Below, piece after piece: positions 1 through 8,854 of a stretch of DNA of 43,269 nt; positions within the stretch are counted from its first letter, which is position 1, and every line of letters starts with the position of its first letter. The stretch spans positions 1,959-45,227 of the forward strand of contig JAHELS010000026.1 in NCBI GenBank assembly GCA_024644085.1, written 5' to 3'. The translations under genes were made by a program, and so were the position numbers. The notes beneath the pieces are model-generated. The model was not told the DNA's origin and searched no databases. It worked only from the letters and a program-made list of their open reading frames with translations. This DNA is from Rhodopirellula sp. (GTDB taxonomy: Bacteria; Planctomycetota; Planctomycetia; Pirellulales; Pirellulaceae).

Positions 1-78
1 CTGAGTCTCTCGAACTGAGTCTCTCGAACTGAGTCTCTCGAACTGAGTCTCTCGAACTGGGCCTCTCGAACTGGGCCT
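1..78. repeat. 14-bp tandem repeat
   Basis: Four exact copies of the unit CTGAGTCTCTCGAA (1-14, 15-28, 29-42, 43-56) are followed by one variant copy with GGGCC replacing GAGTC (57-70) and a partial copy (71-78). The array runs off the left edge of the window, so its full copy number is unknown. It lies 84 bases past the stop codon of the minus-strand sulfatase, in a gap with no gene. The right end contains a short CTGGG/CCCAG inverted pair (71-75 and 89-93) that could form a weak hairpin. Function unknown. Confidence 0.9.
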
Positions 79-161
79 TGTTGGGAGACCCAGCGCGGTC
101 CGAGCATTCCACGGATGGAAGCCGCGCCAAGGTTTCTCCGGTCGGCATTCCACAATTAACG

Positions 162-1781
162 TTATTTTTCAGCCGCCTTGCGTGGCCGTTTCTTCTCAAG
201 CCAATCCTGATCGGGCACGCGCTGCGGATCCTGCGCGGCCCATTGCGGCACTGGAAACCACCTCAGCGAACTGATTCGGGGATAGGTTTCCCAGACATGC
301 GCCGCATCGGGATCCGTTTCGCGCAGGTCACCAGTGCTTTGCAGGTATTCGCGAAGCCGCTTCGCCAGATCATCCTTGATGTTCTTGAACTCCGCAGTCT
401 CGGCGAGATTCTCAAGGCAAGCTGGATCGCGGGTGACATCGTAAAGTTCCTCCGCCGGACGCATCCCAACCGCCGCCTGAAAAAGTCTTTTTACCTCAGG
501 CTTTTCTCGGTTCGCAATCATCCATTGCAACGTGGGACCGTCATCGATGTCATGGTAGCCGCCATGCTCCGCACCGAGCACGCTGGTAGTCAGATTGCCT
601 TCGGCGTCGTAGGTCGCCTTGTCGTACTTTTGCGGCGTCCCGGCCGGCCAACGCTCGGGAGCATAGTTGCGAATGTACAGGTGGGTGTCGGTACGAATGC
701 ACCGACATGGGTAACCGAGGCTGTTGAAACGTGAGGACGAATGTCTTTCGCGACCGCTGTAAACAGCGCGACGCGGGGGCGCGGACGGATCCGATGGACG
801 CGTATACCGTTGCAACAAGTTATGTCCCCGCATCTGGTCGGCCTGTTTCGGCGAAACCTCGGCGGCATGGTATATCGTGCGCGTTACGTCAATCAAACTG
901 ACGAGATCATCGGTATCCTGGCCCGCCGGAATCGTTGCCGGCCAACTGATTGCCATCGGCATGTGGATTCCGTACTCGTAGAGATTCGCCTTGGCTCGAG
1001 GAAAAGGCATCCCGTTGTCACTGGTAACGATCACCAGCGTGTTGTCGAGATCACCAGTTTGCTCAAGTCGATCCAGCATCCGCTGGAGATGTGAATCGAA
1101 CCATTGAATTTCGTACATGTAGTCGGCAACGTCCGATCGAACTTCATCGCTGTCGGGCAGGAACCCCGGGAGATCAATTTTGCTCGGGTCGATTCCGTTT
1201 TTCTTTCCGATGCCGCGTTGGTAGGTCCGATGCGGCTCGCTGCAACCAAACCAGAAGCAGAAAGGTTGCTCGTCGGACCGGTCAGAGAGAAAATCATCAA
1301 AATTCGCGGCGTAGTCGGTATTTCGAATTCCGGCCGGCGCCTTCATTGTCCGTTTGCCATATGCCTTTCCCGCCGGATTCGTTGGCCAACCTTCGGCACG
1401 CCCCGGCCCCCAACCCTTGCCGGTCATGCCGACGTGATATCCAGCATCGGCCAATTGGGTCGTGAAAACCGGCAGGTCGGTAGGAAAAAAACTGGCATGA
1501 GTACCAGCCTCGCGGATCTCCCAGATTTCACGGCCTGTCAGAAACGCTGCGCGCATCGGGCTGCAACCGGGCGCCGGGGTAAAGGCGTTGCGGAAAAGGA
1601 CACCCGCTTTTGCGACCCGATCAAACGCCGGCGTCGCAATGGCATCTTCCCCGTAGGCCGATGCGTGTGGAAACGATTGATCGTCCGAAATCGCGATCAG
1701 GATGTTGGGTCGTGCGGCCGAGGCATCACTGGCGCCCGCGGCCACGATCAGGAAAAAGATGAAGCACGATCGTCGATTCAT
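162..1781 (-). CDS. Secreted sulfatase (FGly-dependent arylsulfatase family)
   Basis: A 539-residue alkaline-phosphatase-fold sulfatase, predicted to hydrolyse sulfate esters, probably on polysaccharides, outside the cytoplasm. The start is set at the ATG at 1781, which gives a signal peptide (M-N-R-R then a hydrophobic stretch ending A-S-A-A-R); a longer upstream frame has no such feature. The metal-binding N-terminal motif P-N-I-L-I-A-I-S-D-D is at residues 25-34. The active-site motif is C73-S-P-M-R-A-A-F-L-T-G, which fits the C-x-P-x-R core read by formylglycine-generating enzyme but has Met where Ser is usual. Further metal-site motifs (T-S-D-N-G in the middle of the protein) are visible. 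It is divergent from the esterase gene at 1990, which may act on the same glycans. The substrate cannot be told from sequence. Confidence 0.93.
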   Translation of the reverse strand: MNRRSCFIFFLIVAAGASDASAARPNILIAISDDQSFPHASAYGEDAIATPAFDRVAKAGVLFRNAFTPAPGCSPMRAAFLTGREIWEIREAGTHASFFPTDLPVFTTQLADAGYHVGMTGKGWGPGRAEGWPTNPAGKAYGKRTMKAPAGIRNTDYAANFDDFLSDRSDEQPFCFWFGCSEPHRTYQRGIGKKNGIDPSKIDLPGFLPDSDEVRSDVADYMYEIQWFDSHLQRMLDRLEQTGDLDNTLVIVTSDNGMPFPRAKANLYEYGIHMPMAISWPATIPAGQDTDDLVSLIDVTRTIYHAAEVSPKQADQMRGHNLLQRYTRPSDPSAPPRRAVYSGRERHSSSRFNSLGYPCRCIRTDTHLYIRNYAPERWPAGTPQKYDKATYDAEGNLTTSVLGAEHGGYHDIDDGPTLQWMIANREKPEVKRLFQAAVGMRPAEELYDVTRDPACLENLAETAEFKNIKDDLAKRLREYLQSTGDLRETDPDAAHVWETYPRISSLRWFPVPQWAAQDPQRVPDQDWLEKKRPRKAAEK

Positions 1782-1989
1782 GGTGGAATTCTCTTGATTG
1801 CATCGGGACCGATTCAGGCGTGCCGATTTCGAAAATGCATGTGGGGAGTGACGCGAACAGTTTAACGATCCGTGAGCCTTGACGCCCAATTCACATTTTC
1901 ACCGGCGACCTGCATCCCTGGATCGCCTCAGTTATCATGCACCGCTTCCGCACCTACAAATCTGTCCCTTTTTGCTACGGGATTTCAAC

Positions 1990-3513
1990 ATGATTCGATC
2001 GATTGCTCTCGCATTGCTAATGATGGTTCCCAGCGTCGGCCTTGCCGAGCTGAAATTCTCGCCTGTGTTCGGCGATTCGATGGTGGTCCAGCGTGACAAA
2101 CCTATCCGCGTGTGGGGTTGGACCCAGGGGGGTACGGAAGTCAGCGTCGAGATGGCGGGACATTCGGCCTCGGCAAAGGCGGATAGCGAAGGACGGTTCG
2201 ACGTTGTACTTGACCCGCTGCCAGCCGGCGGGCCGCACGAGTTGGTCATCGATGCGGATCAGTCACATACATTTCGCGACGTGCTCGTTGGTGAAGTCTG
2301 GGTGTGCTCGGGCCAATCGAACATGGCATGGGACGTGTTGCGGGCGAACGATCCCGACCTCGAATCGCTGTCGGCCAATTTTCCGAACATTCGACTCATC
2401 TCCGTACCGCAGGTTGCCTCTCAGGAACCGCTGAACGATTTCAATGGCAAGTGGGAAGCATGCACGCCGGAGACAGTCAAAAGTTTTTCGGCCGTCGGAT
2501 ATTTCTTCGGGCGACAACTCCACCAAACACTCGACGTTCCTGTCGGATTGATTGATAACGCCTGGGGCGGTTCGGCGGCCGAGGCGTGGATTCGCCGCGA
2601 CGTGCTCGAAGAAGCCGGTCAATTCGACGAACTTCTCGACAAGTGGGATTCGACGGTCGCACAATACGATCACGACGCCGCGTTGGCCAAGTGGAAAGAG
2701 CAAGTTCAGAAATGGGAAGAGAACAAGAGAGGTCCCAAACCGCGTGCACCGCGTGACCAACGCGGCAGCAACCATCGTCCCGCAAATTTATATAACGGAG
2801 TCCTGCATCCGATCCTCGGCTACACCATTCGCGGCGCCATTTGGTATCAGGGTGAATCGAATGCGGGTCGCGCCTACCAATACCGTGACCTTTTTCCGCT
2901 GATGATTCAAACTTGGCGTGATCACTGGGGCCAGGATGACTTCTCGTTCTACTGGGTTCAACTCGCCGACTACAAAGGAGAGGTGGACGAGCCTGCCGAA
3001 AGCGAATGGGCAGAACTCCGCGAGGCGCAAACGATGACGATGGCAAAGCTGCCTAACACGGGCGAAGCGGTGATCATCGATCTCGGCGAAGCGTCCGATA
3101 TTCACCCCAAGAACAAACAGGATGTCGCCAAACGGCTGGCACGATGGGCGCTTGCAAATGATTACGAAATTGATATTCCGTATCGCAGCCCCAACTTTGA
3201 ATCGCTGGAAATCAAGGGCAACCGCGCGATCTTGAAATTTGATCACGTCGGCGGCGGACTGGACACCTTTGATGTTCGTGAACCGATCGGATTCACGATC
3301 GCCGCCAATGACAAGAAATTCATTCACGCGAACGCAAAAATCACCTCGCGCGACACGATCGAGGTATGGAGTGACGAAGTCGAAGACCCGGCGGCGGTCC
3401 GGTATGCCTGGGCTGACAATCCGATCTGCAACGTGCAGAGCAACGAAGGACTTCCGATGACTCCGTTTCGGACTGACGATTGGCCCGGCGTCACCGCAGG
3501 AAATGTGAAGTAG
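1990..3513 (+). CDS. Sialate O-acetylesterase family protein (SASA domain), secreted
   Basis: A 507-residue SGNH-type carbohydrate esterase related to sialate O-acetylesterases, likely removing acetyl groups from sugars. The ATG at 1990 is chosen because it begins a clean signal peptide ([10 protein letters not shown], cleavage near G-L-A-E); an upstream ATG at 1879 would bury it. The nucleophile block C-S-G-Q-S-N-M lies near residue 107, W-Y-Q-G-E-S-N-A near the middle, and the catalytic D-x-H (S-D-I-H-P-K-N-K) near residue 370. An N-terminal beta-rich region ([10 protein letters not shown]) precedes the domain, as is typical of the family. It is divergent from the sulfatase at 162 and convergent with bioB (38 bases between stops). 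The sugar substrate is not determinable; many planctomycete members act on plant or algal polysaccharides. Confidence 0.92.
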   Translation: MIRSIALALLMMVPSVGLAELKFSPVFGDSMVVQRDKPIRVWGWTQGGTEVSVEMAGHSASAKADSEGRFDVVLDPLPAGGPHELVIDADQSHTFRDVLVGEVWVCSGQSNMAWDVLRANDPDLESLSANFPNIRLISVPQVASQEPLNDFNGKWEACTPETVKSFSAVGYFFGRQLHQTLDVPVGLIDNAWGGSAAEAWIRRDVLEEAGQFDELLDKWDSTVAQYDHDAALAKWKEQVQKWEENKRGPKPRAPRDQRGSNHRPANLYNGVLHPILGYTIRGAIWYQGESNAGRAYQYRDLFPLMIQTWRDHWGQDDFSFYWVQLADYKGEVDEPAESEWAELREAQTMTMAKLPNTGEAVIIDLGEASDIHPKNKQDVAKRLARWALANDYEIDIPYRSPNFESLEIKGNRAILKFDHVGGGLDTFDVREPIGFTIAANDKKFIHANAKITSRDTIEVWSDEVEDPAAVRYAWADNPICNVQSNEGLPMTPFRTDDWPGVTAGNVK

Positions 3514-3551
3514 ATGGTGCAATCGCGTTGCGATGCGGAACCGCGATGCGA

Positions 3552-4580
3552 TCAGGCTTCCCCGGCCGACTGTGTGACCTCGAATCCCAGATCGCGGATC
3601 ATGTCGTAGTCGGCCTGCGGAGCCTGTCCCTTGGTAGTCAGGTAGTCGCCGACAAAAACGCTGTTGGCGACGTACAACCCCAGTGGCTGCAGCGATCGGA
3701 GATGGATCTCGCGACCGCCCGAAATCCTCAGCTCACGATCCGGGTTGACGAAACGGAACATCGCCAACGCTTTCAAACATCGATTGGGAGTCAGATCGCT
3801 GTTGCCCTCCAGGGGAGTTCCTTCGATCGCGTTGAGGAAATTCAGTGGGATCGACTGGACACCAAGCTCCCTTAAATCGAACGCCATCGACACGATGTCT
3901 TCGTTCTTTTCTCCCATGCCGATGATGCCGCCGCTGCACATTTCCATCCCGGCGTCGCGGACGTTCCGCAACGTTTCCACGCGATCGGCGTACGTATGCG
4001 TCGTGCAAATGTCGTCATAAAAATCTTCGCTCGTGTTCAGATTGTGATTCACACGATCGACGCCGCAAGCTTTCAAACGATCAGCCTGGTCTCGTGAGAG
4101 CAGTCCCAGGCAAGCACAGATATCGAGCCCGTACTTTTCCTTGATCTCCGGCACGATTTTTTCAACCGCGCTGATCTCGCGCTCGTTTGGACCGCGTGCC
4201 GAGATCACCAGGCAATACGTCTTCGCGCCACGCTGGGAGGCCAGTTCCGCAGCCTCGAGTAATTGGTCACGTTTGAGAATGTTGTACTTGGGAACCGGGG
4301 CCTTCGATATTTTCGATTGACTGCAGTAATGACAATCCTCAGGACAAAGTCCACTCTTGGCGTTCATCAGGAAGTACAGCTGCACCGAACGGCCAAAGAA
4401 GCGTTGCCGAATACGGAATCCCGCCGCCAGAATCGCAAGTACGTCGGCATCGGGCGCCGCCAAGATCGAAAGCGCGTCATCGCGACTGATTTCGTTTCCT
4501 GAGAGCACGTCGTCGGCAAGGCGTTGATAGCGGTCCACACCCAACTGGTTTTCCTGGGCTGTATCAAGATTCAACGACAT
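3552..4580 (-). CDS. bioB: Biotin synthase BioB
   Basis: A radical-SAM enzyme that inserts sulfur into dethiobiotin, the last step of biotin synthesis, in the cytoplasm. The radical-SAM cysteine motif C79-P-E-D-C83-H-Y-C86 is complete (numbered from the ATG at 4580), followed by S-Q-S-K. Later conserved blocks seen are R-V-N-H-N-L-N-T-S, C-S-G-G-I-I-G-M-G-E and R-I-S-G-G-R-E. With 342 residues the length is normal for BioB. A start at 4637 is possible but adds a Cys-rich stretch without family character. No other biotin gene is beside it: the downstream neighbour is the convergent esterase and the upstream one a divergent PSP1 gene, with 131 bases between the two start codons. No clear BirA operator was recognised in that gap. 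Confidence 0.97.
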   Translation of the reverse strand: MSLNLDTAQENQLGVDRYQRLADDVLSGNEISRDDALSILAAPDADVLAILAAGFRIRQRFFGRSVQLYFLMNAKSGLCPEDCHYCSQSKISKAPVPKYNILKRDQLLEAAELASQRGAKTYCLVISARGPNEREISAVEKIVPEIKEKYGLDICACLGLLSRDQADRLKACGVDRVNHNLNTSEDFYDDICTTHTYADRVETLRNVRDAGMEMCSGGIIGMGEKNEDIVSMAFDLRELGVQSIPLNFLNAIEGTPLEGNSDLTPNRCLKALAMFRFVNPDRELRISGGREIHLRSLQPLGLYVANSVFVGDYLTTKGQAPQADYDMIRDLGFEVTQSAGEA

Positions 4581-4711
4581 GGATCGACTCGAAAAAACGG
4601 GATCGGAAGGTGGACAGACAACACACGATATTTGCAATGAAACGCCGGATCAGCCACCATGGTGAGCAGACCGACCCGGTTCGACAAGTCGTCTTCTTTC
4701 TGCCGCTTCGT

Positions 4712-5245
4712 ATGAATTGTTGCATCGTCCGCATTGGTTCGCTCGCCGAAGTCCACATCGCGACCACCCCGGTCACGCTTGACCGTGGACAGCGGGTGAT
4801 CGTCCGTACGCCTCGCGGGATTGAACTTGGGGAAATCGTGCGGACGCTCGATTCGGACGTCGATCAACCGCCATCGGTGCGGATCCTACGTCCCACGACC
4901 GATGAAGACGAACTACTGATTCGCCGGCTCGATCGGCACAAGCGCGAGGCGGTTGAGTCATGCCGGGCGGCACTGACGCGGATTCGTTCGCCTGCTGTTC
5001 TGTTGGACGTCGACCAGCTTTTCGACGGCGGGTCGCTGATTCTGCATTTTCTCGGTCCCGTCGATGAAGTCGCCGAGTCGGTCACACGCGAGATTGCGGA
5101 TCGTTACGAATCGATCGTGCGAACGCGACATTTCGCCAAGCTGTTACGCGACGGCTGTGGTCCGGACTGTGGGACAGAGCAGGGGGGCGGATGCGGAAGC
5201 GACTGCTCAGGTTGTGCGGTCGCCGCCGCGTGCAGAACAACGTGA
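4712..5245 (+). CDS. PSP1 C-terminal domain protein with Cys-rich tail
   Basis: A 177-residue cytoplasmic protein of the PSP1 (YaaT-like) family. The ATG at 4712 is preferred because the PSP1 fold begins at once (C-C-I-V-R-I-G-S), with the typical R-T-P-R-G-I-E-L-G-E-I-V block near residues 30-42. A start at 4610 is also open. The tail holds six cysteines in C-G-P-D-C...C-G-S-D-C-S-G-C...C spacing, a likely metal or Fe-S site; Cys/Gly-rich tails occur in this family. PSP1/YaaT proteins in Firmicutes take part in RNase Y and sporulation control, but the role in planctomycetes is not known. The gene is divergent from bioB, and its stop is 25 bases from the convergent gamma-carbonic-anhydrase-like gene. 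Confidence 0.82.
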   Translation: MNCCIVRIGSLAEVHIATTPVTLDRGQRVIVRTPRGIELGEIVRTLDSDVDQPPSVRILRPTTDEDELLIRRLDRHKREAVESCRAALTRIRSPAVLLDVDQLFDGGSLILHFLGPVDEVAESVTREIADRYESIVRTRHFAKLLRDGCGPDCGTEQGGGCGSDCSGCAVAAACRTT

Positions 5246-5270
5246 CTCGCGGAATCACCGCTGACTCAGA

Positions 5271-5789
5271 TCATTTCCTGCCATGGTAAATCGCAGCCGC
5301 ACGCACGTAATGCTCCGCGGCGTGCCGCGTGCGTTCCCTGTCCGCGGCGCTTAATTCTCGAATGACTTTCGCTGGCACACCAACCGCTAAATGTCCTCCG
5401 GGGATTTCACACCCTTCGGTTACCACTGCACCCGCACCGATGATCGCACCTGGACCTATCGAAGCTCCGTTGAGTACAACGGCGCGAATCCCAATCATGG
5501 CTCCGTCGCCGAGCGTTGCCCCGTGAACCACAGCCCCATGGCCGATGGTGACACCTCGACCTACCCGACACGGGAATCCCGGGTCCGCGTGCAACACGGC
5601 GAGATCTTGCACATTCGATTCCGCACCAATGACGACCTGTTCGGTGTCACCGCGGATCACCGCGCCAAACCACACGCTCGCGCCGCGGTCGATGCGCACG
5701 TGGCCGCACAGAAACGCATTTTCGGCGACGTACACATCCTCATCGATCAACTCCGGGTGAAAGGTAGCGTCGATCGGTGAATCGGTCAT
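5271..5789 (-). CDS. Gamma-carbonic anhydrase-like hexapeptide repeat protein
   Basis: A 172-residue left-handed beta-helix protein of the YrdA/PaaY/gamma-carbonic anhydrase group. The ATG at 5789 is chosen because the domain begins directly after it (M-T-D-S-P-I-D); the longer upstream frame looks non-coding and overlaps the start of the divergent sulfatase. Hexapeptide repeats run through the middle of the protein. The three zinc histidines expected in the family are present: one in V-L-H-A-D and two in I-G-H-G-A-V-V-H-G. It may be an active carbonic anhydrase or an acyltransferase-like relative; family membership is sure, activity is not. It ends 25 bases from the convergent PSP1 gene. Confidence 0.92.
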   Translation of the reverse strand: MTDSPIDATFHPELIDEDVYVAENAFLCGHVRIDRGASVWFGAVIRGDTEQVVIGAESNVQDLAVLHADPGFPCRVGRGVTIGHGAVVHGATLGDGAMIGIRAVVLNGASIGPGAIIGAGAVVTEGCEIPGGHLAVGVPAKVIRELSAADRERTRHAAEHYVRAAAIYHGRK

Positions 5790-5897
5790 CGCGGCTCGAA
5801 GTTGCGACGTGCATGGTTGGACACAGCTATCATTGTAGGACTTTCTTAGCCAGCTTTGGCGGTAACCCCTTAAGATGCTCCAGCCGAGGAAACAAAC

Positions 5898-7277
5898 ATG
5901 CCGGGTCGAATCTGCGTGGCCCTCGTCACTGTGCTCTGTTCGATCGGCGACATTGTCGCTGTTGAACATCCCAATGTGCTTTTGATTGTTTCGGATGACC
6001 AACGCAGCGACACAATCGCGGCACTGGGGAATTCAGTGATCCAGACGCCGGCGATCGACGGCCTCGTTGCTCGCGGGACCACGTTTCTTAATGCCATCTG
6101 TGCTAACCCGATCTGCACCCCGAGTCGCGCGGAGATTCTGACCGGATCCAGCGGACTGCGCAACGGCGTCTTTGACTTTGGGCGCGTGATCGATCCAAAG
6201 TTGCCGACGCTGCCCGAACCATTTCACCGCGAGGGCTATCAAACCTGGTATGTCGGGAAATGGCATAACGATGGACGCCCCGCCAGACACGGATACGACC
6301 GAACCAAGCGGTTGTTTACCGGTGGCGGAGGCAAATGGTGGAAACCGCAAGTTGATTATCGCGGTCACGAAGTTTCTGGTTATCGGGGATGGATTTTTCG
6401 TGACGAGACGGACCGTCCACTGCCCGAACTGGGGGTGGGACTGACGCCCGAGATCAGCGAACTGATTGCGGATGGAGCGATTCAAATTGTCGAGGAATCT
6501 CATTCTCCCTTTTTCATTCACCTTAATTTCACCGCACCCCACGATCCACTGCTGATCCCACCTGGGTTCGACGGACGCTACAAAGCCGACCAGATTCCAA
6601 TTCCGCCGAACTTCATTCCGGAACATCCGTTTGATCACGGAAACCAGGGCGGCCGCGATGAAGTGTTGCTTCCGATGCCGCGGACCAAGGAGGTCGTACG
6701 TGCCGACATTGCGGCTTACTACGCCGTGGTCTCGCACATGGATGCCCAGATCGGGCGCATTGTCGAAGCGATCGATCGCGCCGGAAAAACCGACTCGACG
6801 ATCGTCGTTTTCTGCAGCGACCATGGGCTGGCGATGGGCAGCCACGGCCTGCGGGGAAAACAGAACATGTACGAGCATACGATCCGAGTGCCCATGATCT
6901 TCGCCGGCCCCAATATTCCCGTCGGGAAAAAAGTGGAAGGCCTCGCCTACTTGCGGGACATTTTTCCCACTATTTGCGAGTTGTCCGGAATCGAAGTCCC
7001 TGCGGTCGACGGGAAGAGCCAGGTACCAGTGATCCAAGGGAATCGTGAGAGTCTCTACGAATTCGCCGTCGGCTATTTTCGTGACAGCCAACGAATGATC
7101 CGAACGCAACGATGGAAATTGATCCAGTATCCACTGGTCGAACGCACTCAGCTGTTTGACCTTGCCAACGATCCATTCGAGATGACGAATCTTTCCGGCC
7201 AGCCAAAGTATCGCTCGACGTCCGAAGCACTCTCAAAGAAATTGACGCAGTGGCTTGCGAACCACAGCGAGCAATGA
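5898..7277 (+). CDS. Secreted sulfatase
   Basis: A 459-residue FGly sulfatase, a different subfamily from the one at 162. The signal peptide spans about residues 1-22 (ending D-I-V-A-V). The metal motif P-N-V-L-L-I-V-S-D-D-Q lies at 25-35 and the active-site motif C73-T-P-S-R-A-E-I-L-T-G is canonical. Other expected blocks are Y-V-G-K-W-H-N-D, A-P-H-D-P and F-C-S-D-H-G. A GAGGAAA ribosome site lies 6 bases before the ATG. It probably desulfates polysaccharides or glycosides in the periplasm or outside. Its stop lies 1 base from that of the convergent TOPRIM gene, so no separate terminator fits between them. Confidence 0.95.
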   Translation: MPGRICVALVTVLCSIGDIVAVEHPNVLLIVSDDQRSDTIAALGNSVIQTPAIDGLVARGTTFLNAICANPICTPSRAEILTGSSGLRNGVFDFGRVIDPKLPTLPEPFHREGYQTWYVGKWHNDGRPARHGYDRTKRLFTGGGGKWWKPQVDYRGHEVSGYRGWIFRDETDRPLPELGVGLTPEISELIADGAIQIVEESHSPFFIHLNFTAPHDPLLIPPGFDGRYKADQIPIPPNFIPEHPFDHGNQGGRDEVLLPMPRTKEVVRADIAAYYAVVSHMDAQIGRIVEAIDRAGKTDSTIVVFCSDHGLAMGSHGLRGKQNMYEHTIRVPMIFAGPNIPVGKKVEGLAYLRDIFPTICELSGIEVPAVDGKSQVPVIQGNRESLYEFAVGYFRDSQRMIRTQRWKLIQYPLVERTQLFDLANDPFEMTNLSGQPKYRSTSEALSKKLTQWLANHSEQ

Positions 7278-7278
7278 C

Positions 7279-7935
7279 TTACGAAGCGTTACCGCCGAAG
7301 ACCCGGATCGCAGCCTCCGCGTCGGCGGGCATGACGGGCTGAAGGTTACGAGTCTCCGGACTAACGCACGTTTCAACCAATGTGGATTCATTCATGCTCG
7401 CTAACCCGCGGTAGCGACGCGAGTGAAAGGAAATCTGTTTCTCTTCGAGCGCTTCGCACAAGCGCTGGTAATGCGGCGGGCTGTAAGCGTGGACTGTCTC
7501 CCCCGTCTGGCTCGCCGATATCTCGTATAGCGGCGGCTGAATCGCATTCAGCCGTCCCGCGTCGACCAGTGGGGTCATCCACCGATAAAAGAACATTGAC
7601 ATCAATGCAGCACAGTGAATGCCGTCGGCGTCGGGATCGAACAAAAGAATCACGCGGTCGTATCGGAGTCGTCCCAAATCAAATGCATCATCCCAATTCG
7701 CGCCGAGCGCATCGATCAACGCTGCGAGCCACTCGTTACGCTCCACCGCCGCCCGGCTGGCCTTCCATGCGTTGAGGGGTTTTCCTTGCATCGGCAAGAC
7801 CGCCTGCGATTCGGAATCCCGCACGCGGCAAACCGATTTCGACGCTGAATCGCCCTCGACCACGAATAATTCGCTGCCGCCGCCATCCCCGTGACGCTGG
7901 CAATCGTGAAGCTTGAGCGGTTGATTCCTGTACAT
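7279..7935 (-). CDS. Separate GyrB C-terminal half (TOPRIM domain protein)
   Basis: A 218-residue protein matching only the C-terminal half of a type IIA topoisomerase B subunit. From the ATG at 7935 it begins with the GyrB segment L-K-L-H-D-C-Q, then the TOPRIM glutamate in V-V-E27-G-D-S-A and the three metal aspartates in F-D100-P-D102-A-D104-G. These are followed by F-F-Y-R-W-M-T-P-L-V and I-Q-P-P-L-Y-E-I, and by a tail resembling GyrB (R-G-L-A-S-M-N...E-T-C-V-S-P-E-T-R). The GHKL ATPase and transducer domains are absent, and the in-frame sequence upstream of 7935 does not look like GyrB. All catalytic acidic residues are intact, which argues against a simple pseudogene. It could be a duplicate, a split-gyrase part or a regulator. 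Confidence 0.85.
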   Translation of the reverse strand: MYRNQPLKLHDCQRHGDGGGSELFVVEGDSASKSVCRVRDSESQAVLPMQGKPLNAWKASRAAVERNEWLAALIDALGANWDDAFDLGRLRYDRVILLFDPDADGIHCAALMSMFFYRWMTPLVDAGRLNAIQPPLYEISASQTGETVHAYSPPHYQRLCEALEEKQISFHSRRYRGLASMNESTLVETCVSPETRNLQPVMPADAEAAIRVFGGNAS

Positions 7936-8032
7936 TGGCGACAATGCAGATGCGGTGGTGCCAAAAGAGTTGCCGACCCCTGCGGCATCAGTGACAATGT
8001 TCGAGATTCTACGCCCTTTCGTGAGAGAAAAC

Positions 8033-8827
8033 ATGTTCAAGACATTCGTGATGACAGCGATCGCCGGGCTCTTTGTGACAGTCGCCACCGCGGCGCCCGC
8101 CCCCCAACAAGATGAGCAATCAAAATCTGATCAGGAGCAGCGCCGAGCCGAACGTGACCGCCCGCGTGATGGTGATCGCGATGCGGATCGCCCGCGCGAC
8201 GAGGACCGCCGCCGTGAGGGCGAGCGCGCCCGCGACGGCGAACGGGATGCCGATTCGCCTCGATCCGAGCGCAGACGTGAAGGCTACGTGCCTCGCCAGG
8301 CCAACATGCAACGCGAACGCTACATCGCTCAAATGCGCGGCCGTCTGGAAGAATTGCGGAACATGCGCGAAAAACTCGGGGACGACGCGGACGAAGAACG
8401 CGTCGATCGAATCCAACGTGAGATCAAGGAGACCGAACAACAACTCGAAGAACTCGTGCAGCACGGGCGTGTCGATCAGCGAGGCGATCACTACGACCAA
8501 GACCAGCATCGTCATGCCATGCAGCGGCTCGAACACATGATGATCGCCGCGGAGCATCTCGACCATGCCGGTATGCAGGACATGGCTCATGCGATCCGGC
8601 GGCGCGCCGAAGAACTCGAACGCAATTTGAGTGGCAACCTGGAAAGACGTCGCGAAGGCGCCGAGACGCGTGATCGCGAACGCGACGGACAGGCACGCGG
8701 ACGAGAAAGACCCGACGAGGACAGGGACAGGGGATCCGCACATTCAATGCGAGAGATGACGGAAGAACTCAATGCCTTGCGCAAGCAGGTTTCTTCGCTG
8801 AAGGAACAGCTCGGTCGAAAAGAGTAA
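8033..8827 (+). CDS. Secreted Arg/Asp/Glu-rich coiled-coil protein
   Basis: A 264-residue protein of unknown function. The ATG at 8033, preceded by GAGAGAAAAC, opens a signal peptide (M-F-K-T-F-V-M-T-A-I-A-G-L, cleavage near T-A-A-P-A). Residues about 30-80 are a highly charged low-complexity segment of alternating R, D and E. From about residue 85 there are long amphipathic helices with heptad-like spacing (R-L-E-E-L-R-N-M, I-Q-R-E-I-K-E-T-E-Q-Q-L), a His/Met-rich middle (M-Q-R-L-E-H-M-M-I-A-A-E-H-L) and a second coiled coil at the C terminus. It has no enzymatic motif. Similar RED-rich exported proteins are frequent in planctomycetes. It is divergent from the TOPRIM gene, with 97 bases between the start codons. 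Confidence 0.8.
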   Translation: MFKTFVMTAIAGLFVTVATAAPAPQQDEQSKSDQEQRRAERDRPRDGDRDADRPRDEDRRREGERARDGERDADSPRSERRREGYVPRQANMQRERYIAQMRGRLEELRNMREKLGDDADEERVDRIQREIKETEQQLEELVQHGRVDQRGDHYDQDQHRHAMQRLEHMMIAAEHLDHAGMQDMAHAIRRRAEELERNLSGNLERRREGAETRDRERDGQARGRERPDEDRDRGSAHSMREMTEELNALRKQVSSLKEQLGRKE

Positions 8828-8854
8828 CGCTGAACACGCCCTGCGGCGACAAGG

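Noticed and set aside
1104-1865. Plus-strand ORF of 253 codons opposite the first sulfatase
   Set aside because: It is an antisense shadow of a clear sulfatase; long antisense frames are common in GC-rich coding DNA.
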